Source: Lachnospiraceae bacterium (GTDB lineage Bacteria; Bacillota; Clostridia; Lachnospirales; Lachnospiraceae). Taken from it: a stretch of DNA of 64,000 nucleotides. This document shows positions 16,450 through 25,410 of the stretch, one piece after another. The stretch spans positions 1 to 64,000 of the forward strand of contig JAFUYB010000021.1 of assembly GCA_017470735.1 (NCBI GenBank), read 5' to 3'. The notes under the pieces were generated by a model. It searched no databases. It was not told the origin of the DNA and saw nothing but the letters and a program-made list of their open reading frames with translations. How positions within the stretch are numbered: the first letter of the stretch is position 1; every line of letters starts with the position of its first letter. A program made the position numbers and the translations under genes.

Positions 16450-16836
16450 ATGTCACAATGCGTATGCAGCGGTGCCCAGCTCAAATGCTCCTTCGGCATG
16501 GCACCATCCGTATTAAACGTCCTGCCCACCGGCAGAGTCAACAATCTCGCGCCCTGCGCGACCATCATGGACTACAAACCCATGGTCAATGTCATGACCT
16601 TCGGCATGTGCCAGTCTATGGCCAATCCCACAGTGGCGGCAGCCACAGCGGCGGCAATGGGCGCGCTGACACCGATGCCATGCGTTCCGATGACAGTAGC
16701 GCCGTGGACACCGGGCTGTCCGACCGTGCTGATCGGGAGCTCCCCGATGCTCAACAAATCATCCAAGCTGACATGCACCTGGGGCGGACAGATCGAGATC
16801 GTCTCCCCGATGTCCCAGGGCGTCAAGACGCCGTAA
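16450..16836 (+). CDS. DUF4280 PAAR-like spike tip protein
   Basis: 128 residues with the DUF4280 pattern: an N-terminal GAQLKCSFG motif (8-16), a central hydrophobic Ala-rich stretch (about 62-72), and TPMPCVPMTVAPWTPG followed by LTCTWGGQIEIVSP near the end. DUF4280 proteins are the PAAR-like tips of CIS spikes, sharpening the beta-helix and often carrying effectors. Cys residues at several positions and the absence of the His set of classical PAAR proteins suggest a different metal or disulphide arrangement. No effector extension is fused. AAGGAG lies 8 nt before the ATG. In Afp clusters the PAAR gene sits next to gp25; here it follows the cap gene and the MITE-like element. Confidence 0.88.
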   Translation: MSQCVCSGAQLKCSFGMAPSVLNVLPTGRVNNLAPCATIMDYKPMVNVMTFGMCQSMANPTVAAATAAAMGALTPMPCVPMTVAPWTPGCPTVLIGSSPMLNKSSKLTCTWGGQIEIVSPMSQGVKTP

Positions 16837-16858
16837 ACGATCAGGGGGAAGGAAAACT

Positions 16859-17770
16859 ATGCCGCTTCAAAATAAAACAGTCACAACCGAACATCGTTTC
16901 ATACCGCATCAGATGCTGCAGCTTTTGGGGATCAACGCGGATGAATTCAAACAGTCCTTAAGCAGCGCCTCGGATCCGGGCAGCATTTCAAAGCTGCTGC
17001 AAAAGCAGAGAGAGATGAAGGCTGTCGTGCTGCGGGTCGGGATCGATGGCGGCGAAGATCTGATCCGTCAGATCGAACCGGCGGAAGTCTTTGCGGCAGT
17101 CAACAAGCTGTTTGCGCTCGCAGTGCCTGCGGTACGGCAGTTCGGCGGAGTCATTGACCGCTTTTTGGACGATGGCTTCCAGGCGCTGTTTACCGATGAG
17201 CGGGACGCGGGTCTTTCCGCGGCGATCCAGATCCGTGAGAATCTGCTGCGTGAATCTTACGAACGCGAGGACCGCGTGACGATCGGGCTGACCTATGGGA
17301 ATGTTTCGGTCGGGATGATCGGCTATGAGGAGAGAATGTCGCCGTTTACGATATCCACGCATACGGGCATCGGGCGTTTTTTACAGGAAAAGGCATACGG
17401 TTACCACGCCCATATTTTAGCGACGGGCAACCTGGTCGATGCGGTACCCGACTGCGCGACGCGCTTCGCGAACCGTCTGCTGGGGAGCTATTACATCGAA
17501 AGCACCGAAAGCGTGGAGCCCATTTACGATCTGTTTGACGGGGACGACATTGCGACAAGGCAGGCAAAGAAAAAAACCAAGCTGCTGTTTGAAAAAGGCC
17601 TGGAGCTGTTTTTTGCGCGGGATTTTGTCAGGGCGCGCGGGTTCTTTATCGAGGTGCTTAAAGCCGACCGCAAGGACCGGGCGGCAAGGGAATATTTATC
17701 GCTGTGCGACAATTTCCGAGGTGACCCGCCCAAAGAGGGCAGGGCTGCGCTTTGTCTGGAGAGATTTTAA
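16859..17770 (+). CDS. Degenerate class III nucleotidyl cyclase domain protein with TPR-like tail
   Basis: 303 residues. Residues about 53-205 align with adenylate/guanylate cyclase catalytic domains: AVVLRVGIDGGEDLI corresponds to VLFADIRGFTTLS, and GGVIDRFLDDGFQALF (97-112) corresponds to GGTVDKFIGDGLMAVF. The second metal-binding Asp (105) is kept, but the first is Gly61, so normal two-metal catalysis is unlikely. The C-terminus (about 225-300) is a helical, TPR-like segment. No transmembrane segment is seen. It is encoded between the PAAR tip and a PP2C phosphatase, so a regulatory or nucleotide-sensing role in CIS control is plausible. If active after all, it would make a cyclic nucleotide signal. 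Confidence 0.65.
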   Translation: MPLQNKTVTTEHRFIPHQMLQLLGINADEFKQSLSSASDPGSISKLLQKQREMKAVVLRVGIDGGEDLIRQIEPAEVFAAVNKLFALAVPAVRQFGGVIDRFLDDGFQALFTDERDAGLSAAIQIRENLLRESYEREDRVTIGLTYGNVSVGMIGYEERMSPFTISTHTGIGRFLQEKAYGYHAHILATGNLVDAVPDCATRFANRLLGSYYIESTESVEPIYDLFDGDDIATRQAKKKTKLLFEKGLELFFARDFVRARGFFIEVLKADRKDRAAREYLSLCDNFRGDPPKEGRAALCLERF

Positions 17771-17801
17771 AGTTAGTCAGATTTGACGAAAGGGTAGGAG
17801 T

Positions 17802-19040
17802 ATGAAACGGAAATCACTGCGGTTCCAAATGCTGGGAACGATTCTGATCGTTCTGCTGTTGTTCTTTGTGACGACGGTGGTGTTTACGGCAGTTGAGATG
17901 CAGTCGCTGGAGGACAATACGCAGGAACGTTATGATGAATATGTCGATCTGTACAACGACCTGCCGGAGACGCCCGACGAGACCGCGATGGAACGGTTTG
18001 AACAGACCGTTGAGATGATCAAGATCAGTGGGAAAAAGATCATAGAAAGCATTGTCCTCGGAGCTGTCATCGCCTTTGCGCTCGCGGTCGTGATCGCGAG
18101 CTGGCGGACGAAAAAGCTATTGGAGCCCATGCATCACCTGCGGGAAGAAATGAAAGCGGTCGGACAGGGCAATCTGACCAAAGAGGTCACGGTCGACGCG
18201 GACAATGAGATTGCCGAGCTGGCGGACGAATTCAACGCGATGCTCGCGGCGCTGCGGCGGTATATGGACGACCTTCAGAGGACGACTTCGGACAAGGAAC
18301 GCATGTCGGCAGAGCTTTCGGTGATGCGCCAGATCCAAAAGGATATGCTGCCGAGCCGTTACCCGGCGAGAGGGGATATGCAGCTTTACGCGGCAGTCTG
18401 GCCATTGAGCGAAGGCGGCGGGGACTATTATGATTTCTTCTGGGCGGACAGGGATCATCTGACGATCACGGTCGGCGATGTGACGGACACCGGCATTATG
18501 GCGACGCTGTACGCGGTGCTGGCACAGACCTTTATGCGCAGCTTCGGGAAAATGGGCTATACGCCGAGCAGGATCCTTGCCGAGACCAACAACCAGCTTT
18601 CCGAGAAAAATGAATTCGGGATGAATGTCGCGGCGATGACTGCCGTGATCGATCTGTCGATGGGAGAGCTGACCTACAGCAGCGCGGGAGGCGAGGCTTT
18701 TCTTTGGAAGCATGCAGGCGGAGATGCCGAGCCCATTGATTTCGGCGAGGTCACGATCCCGCTTGGCAATATGGAAAATGTACCGTACCACAACAAGAAA
18801 ATCCGCCTTGCGCAGGGAGACATGCTGATCTTTTACACGAAAGGCATTTCACAGGCGCACAATGCGAAAGGAGAGCGGTACACGGTACAGAGGATCGCGG
18901 ATTACATCAACAGCGAGCTGCGGCAGAAATTCGACCTGGCTGAGATGGGCGAAGACATCAGGCAGGACGCGCTGGATTTCATCGGGGATGTCAGGCAGGA
19001 AGACGACGGCATTATCGTGATGTTCCGGTACATGGGATGA
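17802..19040 (+). CDS. Membrane HAMP-SpoIIE/PP2C phosphatase
   Basis: 412 residues. TM1 (10-30), a short 50-residue extracytoplasmic loop, TM2 (82-100), HAMP (101-155), a coiled-coil connector, and a PP2C phosphatase of SpoIIE/RsbU type (about 175-410). Metal ligands are kept in GGGDYYDFF (Asp208) and GDVTDTG (Asp226), and a late DD pair (401-402) is present. The conserved TDG motif reads TKG (347), which removes one aspartate seen in most family members. Such enzymes usually dephosphorylate anti-anti-sigma factors or kinase targets. No partner with a STAS or HATPase_c anti-sigma domain is encoded in the locus, so the CIS itself or the pseudokinase pathway is a reasonable target. Confidence 0.8.
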   Translation: MKRKSLRFQMLGTILIVLLLFFVTTVVFTAVEMQSLEDNTQERYDEYVDLYNDLPETPDETAMERFEQTVEMIKISGKKIIESIVLGAVIAFALAVVIASWRTKKLLEPMHHLREEMKAVGQGNLTKEVTVDADNEIAELADEFNAMLAALRRYMDDLQRTTSDKERMSAELSVMRQIQKDMLPSRYPARGDMQLYAAVWPLSEGGGDYYDFFWADRDHLTITVGDVTDTGIMATLYAVLAQTFMRSFGKMGYTPSRILAETNNQLSEKNEFGMNVAAMTAVIDLSMGELTYSSAGGEAFLWKHAGGDAEPIDFGEVTIPLGNMENVPYHNKKIRLAQGDMLIFYTKGISQAHNAKGERYTVQRIADYINSELRQKFDLAEMGEDIRQDALDFIGDVRQEDDGIIVMFRYMG

Positions 19041-19054
19041 TATAGGGGATAAAA

Positions 19055-20815
19055 ATGGTTTCCGGCAAGACACAGATGTTTTTAAACAGCCAAAAAAACG
19101 GCGAAGAAGCCGCCGTGGATGAAAATAAATCAAAACGCCTTTTGGCGCTGGTTGAGATTGGGATTCCGGAGGATGAGCAAAACGAATCGCTTCCGATCCG
19201 CATCGACCGGCAGAAGCAGCTGGCATACTATCTGAAAATGCTGGTGGATCCCGTGGAAAAAAGCCATTTTCCGGAGCGGGGCAATGTGCTGTGCCTGTAC
19301 GGTCCGAAGGGAATCGGCAAACGGGCAATGCTGCTTGCGGCGTCACGGGTGGCAGATCAGAAACTGCTTTTTATTGATACGAAAAAGATGCTGTCCGCCA
19401 CGCTGGCCGAGCTGACCGAAATTTTGGATGAGTTAAAAAGGCTTTCCGAAAAAGAAGGGGTGCTCTGCTGTTTTGACCGCTACGAGCATTCGCCGCTGGC
19501 TGCGGACAGGCTGCCGCCGACTACGCAGGAGTCCTTGCTGCATTTCGTATTGGAGTGGGCAGCGCAGGCAGTACACAGCATTGTCTGGCTGGCAGAGGAA
19601 AAGCCGGATTATCTGTACGATTACCGTCTGCATGTCAGCTTTCTGGAATATCCGATGCTTTCGATCAGCGAGCGGGAGGTTCTATGGAGACAGGCGGCAA
19701 AGGATACGCTGCTGGCAGAGGATGTGGATATCCGCCAGTGCGCCAACCAGTACATTGTCACGCCCGAAAGCGTCAAGGATGTCATCCGGGACGCGGAGCT
19801 TAAGGCAAGCGCGAGGATGTTCGCGATCCTCTCGGAACAGCCCCAAAAGAATGGGCGCAAGAAAGCCGCCGGTAAGAGCGGGCGTGAAAGCAAAGGCGCG
19901 AAGCAGGCGTTGGCGGATGCGGGCATGGTGACCAAAGAGGACATCCGCGAAGCGGTCAATTCCCAAGTGAAGAACCAGCTTGGAGGTCTGGCGACTTACA
20001 TCCGTACGATCTACACCTGGGACGATCTTGTGATCGCGGACGAGGAGCGCCGGCAGCTCGAAATGATCTGCAACCAGGTGCGCTACCGCAGTACGGTCGG
20101 CGAGGAGTGGGGATTTTACAAGAAATCATCCTACGGACACGGGCTGTGCGCGCTGTTCCACGGTTCGCCGGGCACCGGAAAGACAATGGCGGCGCATGTC
20201 GTGGCGAACGAACTGGGACTGTCTCTCTACCGTGTGGATCTGTCGCAGATGGTGTCCAAGTACATCGGCGAGACGGAGAAAAATATTTCCGAATTGTTTG
20301 ACAAGGCGAAAAACACCAACGCCCTGTTGTTCTTTGACGAAGCGGACGCTCTGTTTTCCAAGCGTACCGAGGTCAAGGATGTCCATGACAAAAATGCCAA
20401 CGCGGAGACGGCGCATCTGCTGCAGCGGCTCGAGGATTACGAGGGCATTACCGTTTTGGCGACGAACTTTGCCAACAACATCGACGACGCGTTCAAACGG
20501 CGCATCAAATTCATGGTGCATTTCGTCTTTCCCGATGCTGAGGTGCGCAAAAAACTGTGGCGGACGATATTGCCCGGCGGCGTGCCATTGGACGAGGATG
20601 TGGATTTTGATTTCTTCGCGGACAGATTTGAACTGGCGGGCAGCGGGATCAAGGAGGTGCTGCACAACGCGGCGTATCTTGCGGCATCGGAGGAGCGGGG
20701 GCTTATGAACAAAGATGTCATTGAGGCGCTCTGTCTGCATTTTGCCAAGCTGGGCAGGGTATTGAACCATGAGGATTTTGGGTATCTGGGTGACCAGATG
20801 CGTATGAGAAGATAA
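19055..20815 (+). CDS. AAA+ ATPase of the CIS locus (first copy, with degenerate N-terminal ATPase module)
   Basis: 586 residues. The C-terminal module (about 330-580) is a classical AAA+ domain with Walker A GSPGTGKT (370-377), Walker B LLFFDEAD (424-431) and a downstream RRIKFMVHF sensor/arginine segment. The N-terminal module (about 40-260) contains a P-loop-like GPKGIGKR (83-90) where the final Ser/Thr is Arg, and CCFDRYE in the Walker B position, so it is probably inactive. The connecting region (270-300) is Lys/Gly/Ala-rich. eCIS loci nearly always carry an Afp15-like ATPase of unsettled function; this locus has two. It starts 14 bp after the phosphatase. Confidence 0.85.
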   Translation: MVSGKTQMFLNSQKNGEEAAVDENKSKRLLALVEIGIPEDEQNESLPIRIDRQKQLAYYLKMLVDPVEKSHFPERGNVLCLYGPKGIGKRAMLLAASRVADQKLLFIDTKKMLSATLAELTEILDELKRLSEKEGVLCCFDRYEHSPLAADRLPPTTQESLLHFVLEWAAQAVHSIVWLAEEKPDYLYDYRLHVSFLEYPMLSISEREVLWRQAAKDTLLAEDVDIRQCANQYIVTPESVKDVIRDAELKASARMFAILSEQPQKNGRKKAAGKSGRESKGAKQALADAGMVTKEDIREAVNSQVKNQLGGLATYIRTIYTWDDLVIADEERRQLEMICNQVRYRSTVGEEWGFYKKSSYGHGLCALFHGSPGTGKTMAAHVVANELGLSLYRVDLSQMVSKYIGETEKNISELFDKAKNTNALLFFDEADALFSKRTEVKDVHDKNANAETAHLLQRLEDYEGITVLATNFANNIDDAFKRRIKFMVHFVFPDAEVRKKLWRTILPGGVPLDEDVDFDFFADRFELAGSGIKEVLHNAAYLAASEERGLMNKDVIEALCLHFAKLGRVLNHEDFGYLGDQMRMRR

Positions 20816-20860
20816 GAGCAGACTGGTCGGTTTTTTCAGGGAATGAAAGGAGCACACAAA

Positions 20861-21379
20861 ATGAACGAGCAGAAGACCAAGGATTTTTTTGAGGCATTGC
20901 GCAAGAAATCGGCGGAGATCACCGAGGATGTGGTGCTTGAAGTGGACGGCGACGGGGAATACACCCTGCGTACGGGCTTTACGACGGTCAAAGGCGGAGG
21001 AGGAGCCTGCCTGTTTGAGACGGAGGTGTATGAAGCGTGGGAAAACGAACCGCAGGTGGAGATCGTCGTGACTGCGCAGTTTGAAATCGATCCTGACAGT
21101 ATGGAGGATTTTGAAGAGGCGATCATGAATATCAACCTCTTCACGCCGATCGGGTATTTTGGCATCTATTATCCGATGGACCAGATGTATTTCCGTTATA
21201 CGGGCTTTCTGGACGCGGCAGAAGACGCGGACGAAATGGCGGCGGCCGTCTACCATCTGTTTGAATTGATCGCGATGGTCGTGGGCAATGTCCATGATTC
21301 TTTAGAGCGGATCGCGACAGGAGCATCGACCTACGATGCGGAAGTGGAAAAGGGGATTTTAGCGACACAGGGGGAGTAG
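20861..21379 (+). CDS. Acidic small protein, possible secretion-chaperone/YbjN-like fold
   Basis: About 172 residues, strongly acidic. The ATG at 20861 is chosen over the in-frame ATG at 20843 because AAAGGAG lies 8 nt before it. The sequence alternates helices and beta strands (FFEALRKKSAEITEDVVLEVD at the start, then VEIVVTAQFEI, GIYYPMDQMYFRYTGFLD, and a long C-terminal helix), the order of the YbjN and type III secretion chaperone-like fold. It has no catalytic motif, signal peptide or membrane segment. It lies just before two glycine-rich hydrophobic proteins that would need a chaperone, so a role in loading them is a reasonable guess. The family is not recognised with certainty. Confidence 0.5.
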   Translation: MNEQKTKDFFEALRKKSAEITEDVVLEVDGDGEYTLRTGFTTVKGGGGACLFETEVYEAWENEPQVEIVVTAQFEIDPDSMEDFEEAIMNINLFTPIGYFGIYYPMDQMYFRYTGFLDAAEDADEMAAAVYHLFELIAMVVGNVHDSLERIATGASTYDAEVEKGILATQGE

Positions 21380-21403
21380 GATCCCGCGAAGGCTTGGGGG
21401 AAA

Positions 21404-22549
21404 ATGATGAGTTTTTTAGACATATTAAAATATACGGGCTATGGAACAAGCGATTTTTTCCGGACGGGAAATATGGGTCTTACTTCGGCACTTTCAGGAA
21501 CGGGTGCCGGGCTTATGGGAGCGATTGCCGCCGGAAACGGATTGTTCGCGGATGATGAAAACAAAGGACGGAGCGACTATATCGGTATGGCGGCAGGCGG
21601 TCTTGGCGCGCTGGCGGGACTGACCGGAGCTATCGGTACGGTGCGCAATCATCAGGAAAAACACCGGTGGCGGGCATGGGATTTTATGAACAATCTTGGC
21701 GGCATCGCGGGCGGCGGCGTCGGCATCCTTGGCGGTCTTGCGGGCATCAATGGCGACCAGGAGACCGCGGGCAAGCTGACGATGCTGGGCGGTCTGATCA
21801 ATGGCGTGCTGGGGCTGTCGAGGTTCGGCAAAGGCCTGGCGGACCGCCACCGGAATAAAAAGGCGGCGGCGAAGCGGATTTTGGGTGCTGACGGACACGC
21901 CCGGGCGACAAATGGCAGAGCGGCCAGTCTGGACAATCCGGCGGATTGGGAAGCCTTGACTGGACGCGGAGAAGATTTGATCCGTCAGAAGGCGCAGGCG
22001 GATTACGGCGGCACCAGCAAGTGGAAGCTGCGCAAGGCGCGCAGGGCGCTGATCAAGGAGAATCTGAAAAAAAATGCCAACGGTACGGGAGCGCAGAAGG
22101 CGGCGTGGAAAAAAGAAGCGACAACACGCCGCATGGGCACGGGACTGAATATTTTCGGAACGGCGACCGGCCTGCTGTCGGCGGCTTCGATGATCGGCGC
22201 CGGGGCGGGTCGTGCCGGGATCCTGAAAGGGGATACGCCAAAGACGGATGAGAATGGAAATGTCCTGACGGATCCGGAGGGCAATGTGATTTATGAGGAC
22301 CACGATTTGGTGAAGCTGGCAGGATATGGCGGTTTTGCCGGAGCGATCGGGGGCACTGTAACAGGCGCGCTTGGCTCCATTATGGCAGGGAAATTCCGCA
22401 CTCCGGCGAACGCGTCCACCGGAGAAAGCAAGCTGGACGCGTATAAGAGGCGGCGTGAGAATCAGAGGAATACGGAAACAGCCAATCAACAGGAAGGCGG
22501 GACGAACCGTTCGGTAGCTGAACTGGTGGATGAGGACGACGATGATTGA
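21404..22549 (+). CDS. Glycine-rich hydrophobic protein, candidate CIS cargo or tape measure (paralogue 1)
   Basis: 381 residues, family not recognised. Three glycine/alanine-rich hydrophobic regions resemble glycine-zipper hairpins: about 25-50, 63-140 (IGMAAGGLGALAGLTGAIG and IAGGGVGILGGLAGI) and 250-330. They are separated by strongly basic linkers (about 145-245, including WKLRKARRALIKENLKK), and the protein ends in an acidic EDDDD tail. The next gene has the same plan and a similar KARRxL...RRxGTG...LSAAS segment, so the two arose by duplication. Possible roles are a membrane-inserting effector kept soluble by the upstream chaperone-like protein, or a tape measure, which also has hydrophobic Gly-rich stretches. 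No known toxin domain is visible. Confidence 0.6.
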   Translation: MMSFLDILKYTGYGTSDFFRTGNMGLTSALSGTGAGLMGAIAAGNGLFADDENKGRSDYIGMAAGGLGALAGLTGAIGTVRNHQEKHRWRAWDFMNNLGGIAGGGVGILGGLAGINGDQETAGKLTMLGGLINGVLGLSRFGKGLADRHRNKKAAAKRILGADGHARATNGRAASLDNPADWEALTGRGEDLIRQKAQADYGGTSKWKLRKARRALIKENLKKNANGTGAQKAAWKKEATTRRMGTGLNIFGTATGLLSAASMIGAGAGRAGILKGDTPKTDENGNVLTDPEGNVIYEDHDLVKLAGYGGFAGAIGGTVTGALGSIMAGKFRTPANASTGESKLDAYKRRRENQRNTETANQQEGGTNRSVAELVDEDDDD

Positions 22550-22599
22550 GTGACAGAAGTTAAGTTGGAAAATGAAGCAGGAAAATGCGGGAGAGTGCA

Positions 22600-24195
22600 A
22601 TGGGAGCAATAACAGAAGCATGGAATGACCCACGGGGAAAAATGGGAATGACCGCCGCAGGCTTAGGTTTAGGCGCGGGCAGTCTGGGGCTTTTGGCTTC
22701 GTTCAACGGCGCGTTCGGTTCCGATCCGAGTATGAGCGCGGGGCTGGGGCTTGGGGCCGGCATTGCTGGATTTGGCGCGGGCACGGCTGGACTGTTAAAT
22801 ACCATCCGTATGAACAAAATGAAAAAAAATATGCTCCAGGCACAGGGCGCGGACAATTCCTATGAAAAAGGAATGCGCCACTGGGGACTTGCGGAGAGCA
22901 TCGGAGGCTTGGGAGGCGGCGCGGCAGGTCTGATAGGCTCTGCCCTGACGATGTCCGGACACAAAAAGACGGGCGGTGTCTTTACGGCGATTGGCGGCGC
23001 GCTCAATGGCATCAAGGCACTTTCCGGTCTGACCAAATCGTTTGTCACGAGACACCATGACAAAAAGGAGTCGGAGAAAAAGCTGATTGGCGAGCATGCG
23101 GACGAGCAAATCCGCAACAGAGCCATTCTCAACAAATACCGTGGCAAGGGCGACGACAAAGGAAAAACGGACGCTGAGATTCTGGAACGGCATCAAGGGG
23201 AGCAGCTGAGGAAACGCGACTTGCGCCGCGCGCGCAAGGAGCTGCGGAAAGAAACGATGAATCAGGATGCCAGCCAGGACGCGGCGCTTAAGGCGCGGCA
23301 GGTGGCGTACAAGCAGGAAGGGCATTCCCGGAGAAAAGCCTTTAGCACAGGTTTTGGCACGAATGTTTTCGGCCTGCTGTCCGCCGCAACGACGATGACC
23401 AATGGCATCAATGGATACAACGGCGTCATGGAAGGAGCAGGCGCGGACTTTGCCAAGTGGGGCGGTCTGGTCGGAGCGGCAGGCGGTGTTGCGGGCGGCG
23501 CGATCGGCATGGCTGGCGCTGCCGAAGGACGCAGCAAGCTGAAGTCGAAGCCCAAACTGCGCACCCGTTATGGGAATATGCCGGCGGGAGACAATGCCAA
23601 TGCAGGCGGCGGAAATGCAGGCGACAACGCGGGTCCTGCGGCTGCCAATGCGGGTCCTGACGCGGCTAACGTGGGTCAGGTTGATGACCATGGGAGAAAT
23701 GACGGTGCCGGTAATGGCGCAAACAACGGCGGCATAAATCTTGCGAATATGGACAATGACCGTTTGGCACAGCTGATGGCGCAGATCCGCACGGAACAGG
23801 AGCGCAGGAAAAACCAGCTTCTTGGAAATAATGATGACGATCAGGACGACGGGGACGATCTTGACATCCCGGAACAAATGGACATATTGGGAGGCAGACC
23901 CGGTGGACATGGCGGAGATGATGCGGTGCAGAACGCGATCAATGCGGCGGCCGACATAGAAGAGGGAGGAAACCCGCAGCGACGTGTCAACAACGGCAAC
24001 GGAGAAGGAAGCGCAGATGGGCTTTCCGGCGGTGATGCAGCGGAAAAAGCCAGATTGATGGAACAGATCAACGAAATGACCCAGGGCGGAATGCCCAGGG
24101 AATTGCAGGAGCTGGTTGACGGAAAGGGAAAGGATGATGCTGACGAAGCGCTTCTTGAGGGCATCGATTTCTCCAAGGCTGTAAAGGGAAAATAA
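22600..24195 (+). CDS. Glycine-rich hydrophobic protein, candidate CIS cargo or tape measure (paralogue 2)
   Basis: About 531 residues. The ATG at 22600 has GGGAG 6 nt upstream and is preferred to the in-frame ATG at 22585. It repeats the plan of its neighbour: Gly-rich hydrophobic regions near 15-65 (GLGLGAGSLGLLASF), 85-140 (GGLGGGAAGLIGSALTM) and 245-310, joined by charged linkers. It adds a long low-complexity C-terminus (about 320-531), first Asn/Ala/Gly-rich (NAGGGNAGDNAGPAAANAGP), then acidic. Disordered acidic and Asn-rich tails are common in proteins packed into or exported by CIS tubes, but here this is inference. No signal peptide, no enzyme motif. Function unknown. Confidence 0.6.
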   Translation: MGAITEAWNDPRGKMGMTAAGLGLGAGSLGLLASFNGAFGSDPSMSAGLGLGAGIAGFGAGTAGLLNTIRMNKMKKNMLQAQGADNSYEKGMRHWGLAESIGGLGGGAAGLIGSALTMSGHKKTGGVFTAIGGALNGIKALSGLTKSFVTRHHDKKESEKKLIGEHADEQIRNRAILNKYRGKGDDKGKTDAEILERHQGEQLRKRDLRRARKELRKETMNQDASQDAALKARQVAYKQEGHSRRKAFSTGFGTNVFGLLSAATTMTNGINGYNGVMEGAGADFAKWGGLVGAAGGVAGGAIGMAGAAEGRSKLKSKPKLRTRYGNMPAGDNANAGGGNAGDNAGPAAANAGPDAANVGQVDDHGRNDGAGNGANNGGINLANMDNDRLAQLMAQIRTEQERRKNQLLGNNDDDQDDGDDLDIPEQMDILGGRPGGHGGDDAVQNAINAAADIEEGGNPQRRVNNGNGEGSADGLSGGDAAEKARLMEQINEMTQGGMPRELQELVDGKGKDDADEALLEGIDFSKAVKGK

Positions 24196-24241
24196 GGAGC
24201 TGGCGGGACTTAAGGATGCGCAGCAGACAAGAGGGAATCGC

Positions 24242-25402
24242 ATGAAAGAATCACAGCGGCTCATATTATCCATACTGGCAAATTCCGGTGAGACCCTGCT
24301 TGCGTCGGAGGATCCCGGCGACCGTCACATGGTCGGTGAAATGATCACCTATCTCAACGAATCGGATGTGTCGTTCACGCCCGAGGCGATCGGCGTGGCG
24401 GGAGAATTTTTCTACGGATTGGGCGATGAGGAGCGGATGGAATTTTGCCTGAACGCGGCGGACAGCGGTTTCGGACGGGAGAACCGCTTCGGCGCGTACC
24501 GGAGCATATACCGCGGGCTTTTGCATTACAGCGAATCGCCGCAGCATTATGAGCAGCAGCTTCACAATGCCGTATTTTATCTGAAAGAGCATGGGGAGCC
24601 GCTGCCGTATCTGAAGCAGGATGACCGGAAATTCATGGAGCAGGTCAGGCAGAGGGGCGAGGGCAGCCGGCAGGCGCTGATCGTGCGGACGCAGGGCGGG
24701 TTTTCCGTCATTGCGGCGGGCGACGGGCGGCAGCTTCCGTGGCGGACGAGAAAAGGCAGAGAACTGTTTGCCTATCTGCTGGAGCTGGAGGGCGAGCCGG
24801 TGGAGCGCAGCCGTCTGATCGAGGTGCTCTGGCAGGAGGAGATACCGGACAATGCCGTCGCGATGCTGCACAACATGATCTACAACATGCGAAAGGAACT
24901 GTCCGCCTACTGCCTGGACAAGACTGTTGTCTATGAAAAGCGGCATTACAGGCTGAACATGGACAACCTGGCGAGCGATTCCGTGCAGGTGCACCGGATG
25001 ATGGAGCTGGTGCGAAAAGGTGACATTACAGCGCTCAAGGCGGAGGCGGATTATTTTTCGCAGTACAACGGACGCTATCTGCGTGACATAGACAGCCCTT
25101 GGGCGGATGCCTGCGGCGACGCGGCGGATGAGGCGTTTGCGGATGGCTGCAGGTTGCTTGCCGAGGATGCGGTAAACGAAGGCAGGCTTGAGGACGCGGT
25201 GGTCTATTACGGCAATATCCTGACCGTCTCCCCTTATGAGGAGAGTGCCGCGGCCGCGCTGCTCGGGCTTTATGGCAGACAGCGCAAATGGAAGCAGTTA
25301 AAGGACTGCTACCAAAACTTTTCGGAGCTTTTAAAAGAGGATCTGGGCTTTGAACCCGGTGAGGAGGTACAGCGGGCGTACCGGAAGTACAGCCGGGGGT
25401 GA
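24242..25402 (+). CDS. SARP/BTAD-type transcriptional regulator
   Basis: 386 residues. After a helical N-terminus (1-140), residues about 148-240 form an OmpR-like winged helix of the SARP type, with PWRTRKGRELFAYLLELEGE, RLIEVLWQEE and MLHNMIYNMRKELSAY. Residues about 250-386 are the helical BTAD repeat domain, closing with the family's LKEDLGFEPGEEVQRAY. BTAD regulators activate clusters for secondary metabolites and other accessory traits, usually nearby. Here it ends the first half of the CIS locus, 46 bp after the glycine-rich gene, and is the best candidate for a dedicated CIS activator. The N-terminal region could be the sensing part. The target operators are not identified. Confidence 0.75.
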   Translation: MKESQRLILSILANSGETLLASEDPGDRHMVGEMITYLNESDVSFTPEAIGVAGEFFYGLGDEERMEFCLNAADSGFGRENRFGAYRSIYRGLLHYSESPQHYEQQLHNAVFYLKEHGEPLPYLKQDDRKFMEQVRQRGEGSRQALIVRTQGGFSVIAAGDGRQLPWRTRKGRELFAYLLELEGEPVERSRLIEVLWQEEIPDNAVAMLHNMIYNMRKELSAYCLDKTVVYEKRHYRLNMDNLASDSVQVHRMMELVRKGDITALKAEADYFSQYNGRYLRDIDSPWADACGDAADEAFADGCRLLAEDAVNEGRLEDAVVYYGNILTVSPYEESAAAALLGLYGRQRKWKQLKDCYQNFSELLKEDLGFEPGEEVQRAYRKYSRG

Positions 25403-25410
25403 AGAACGAT

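Noticed and set aside
20126-21295. 389-codon minus-strand frame
   Set aside because: It spans the AAA+ gene end and the next gene antisense and ignores the clear plus-strand operon.
22795-24273. 492-codon minus-strand frame across the second glycine-rich gene
   Set aside because: The codon bias of the GC-rich plus-strand gene leaves the antisense frame open; no start signal and no family resemblance.
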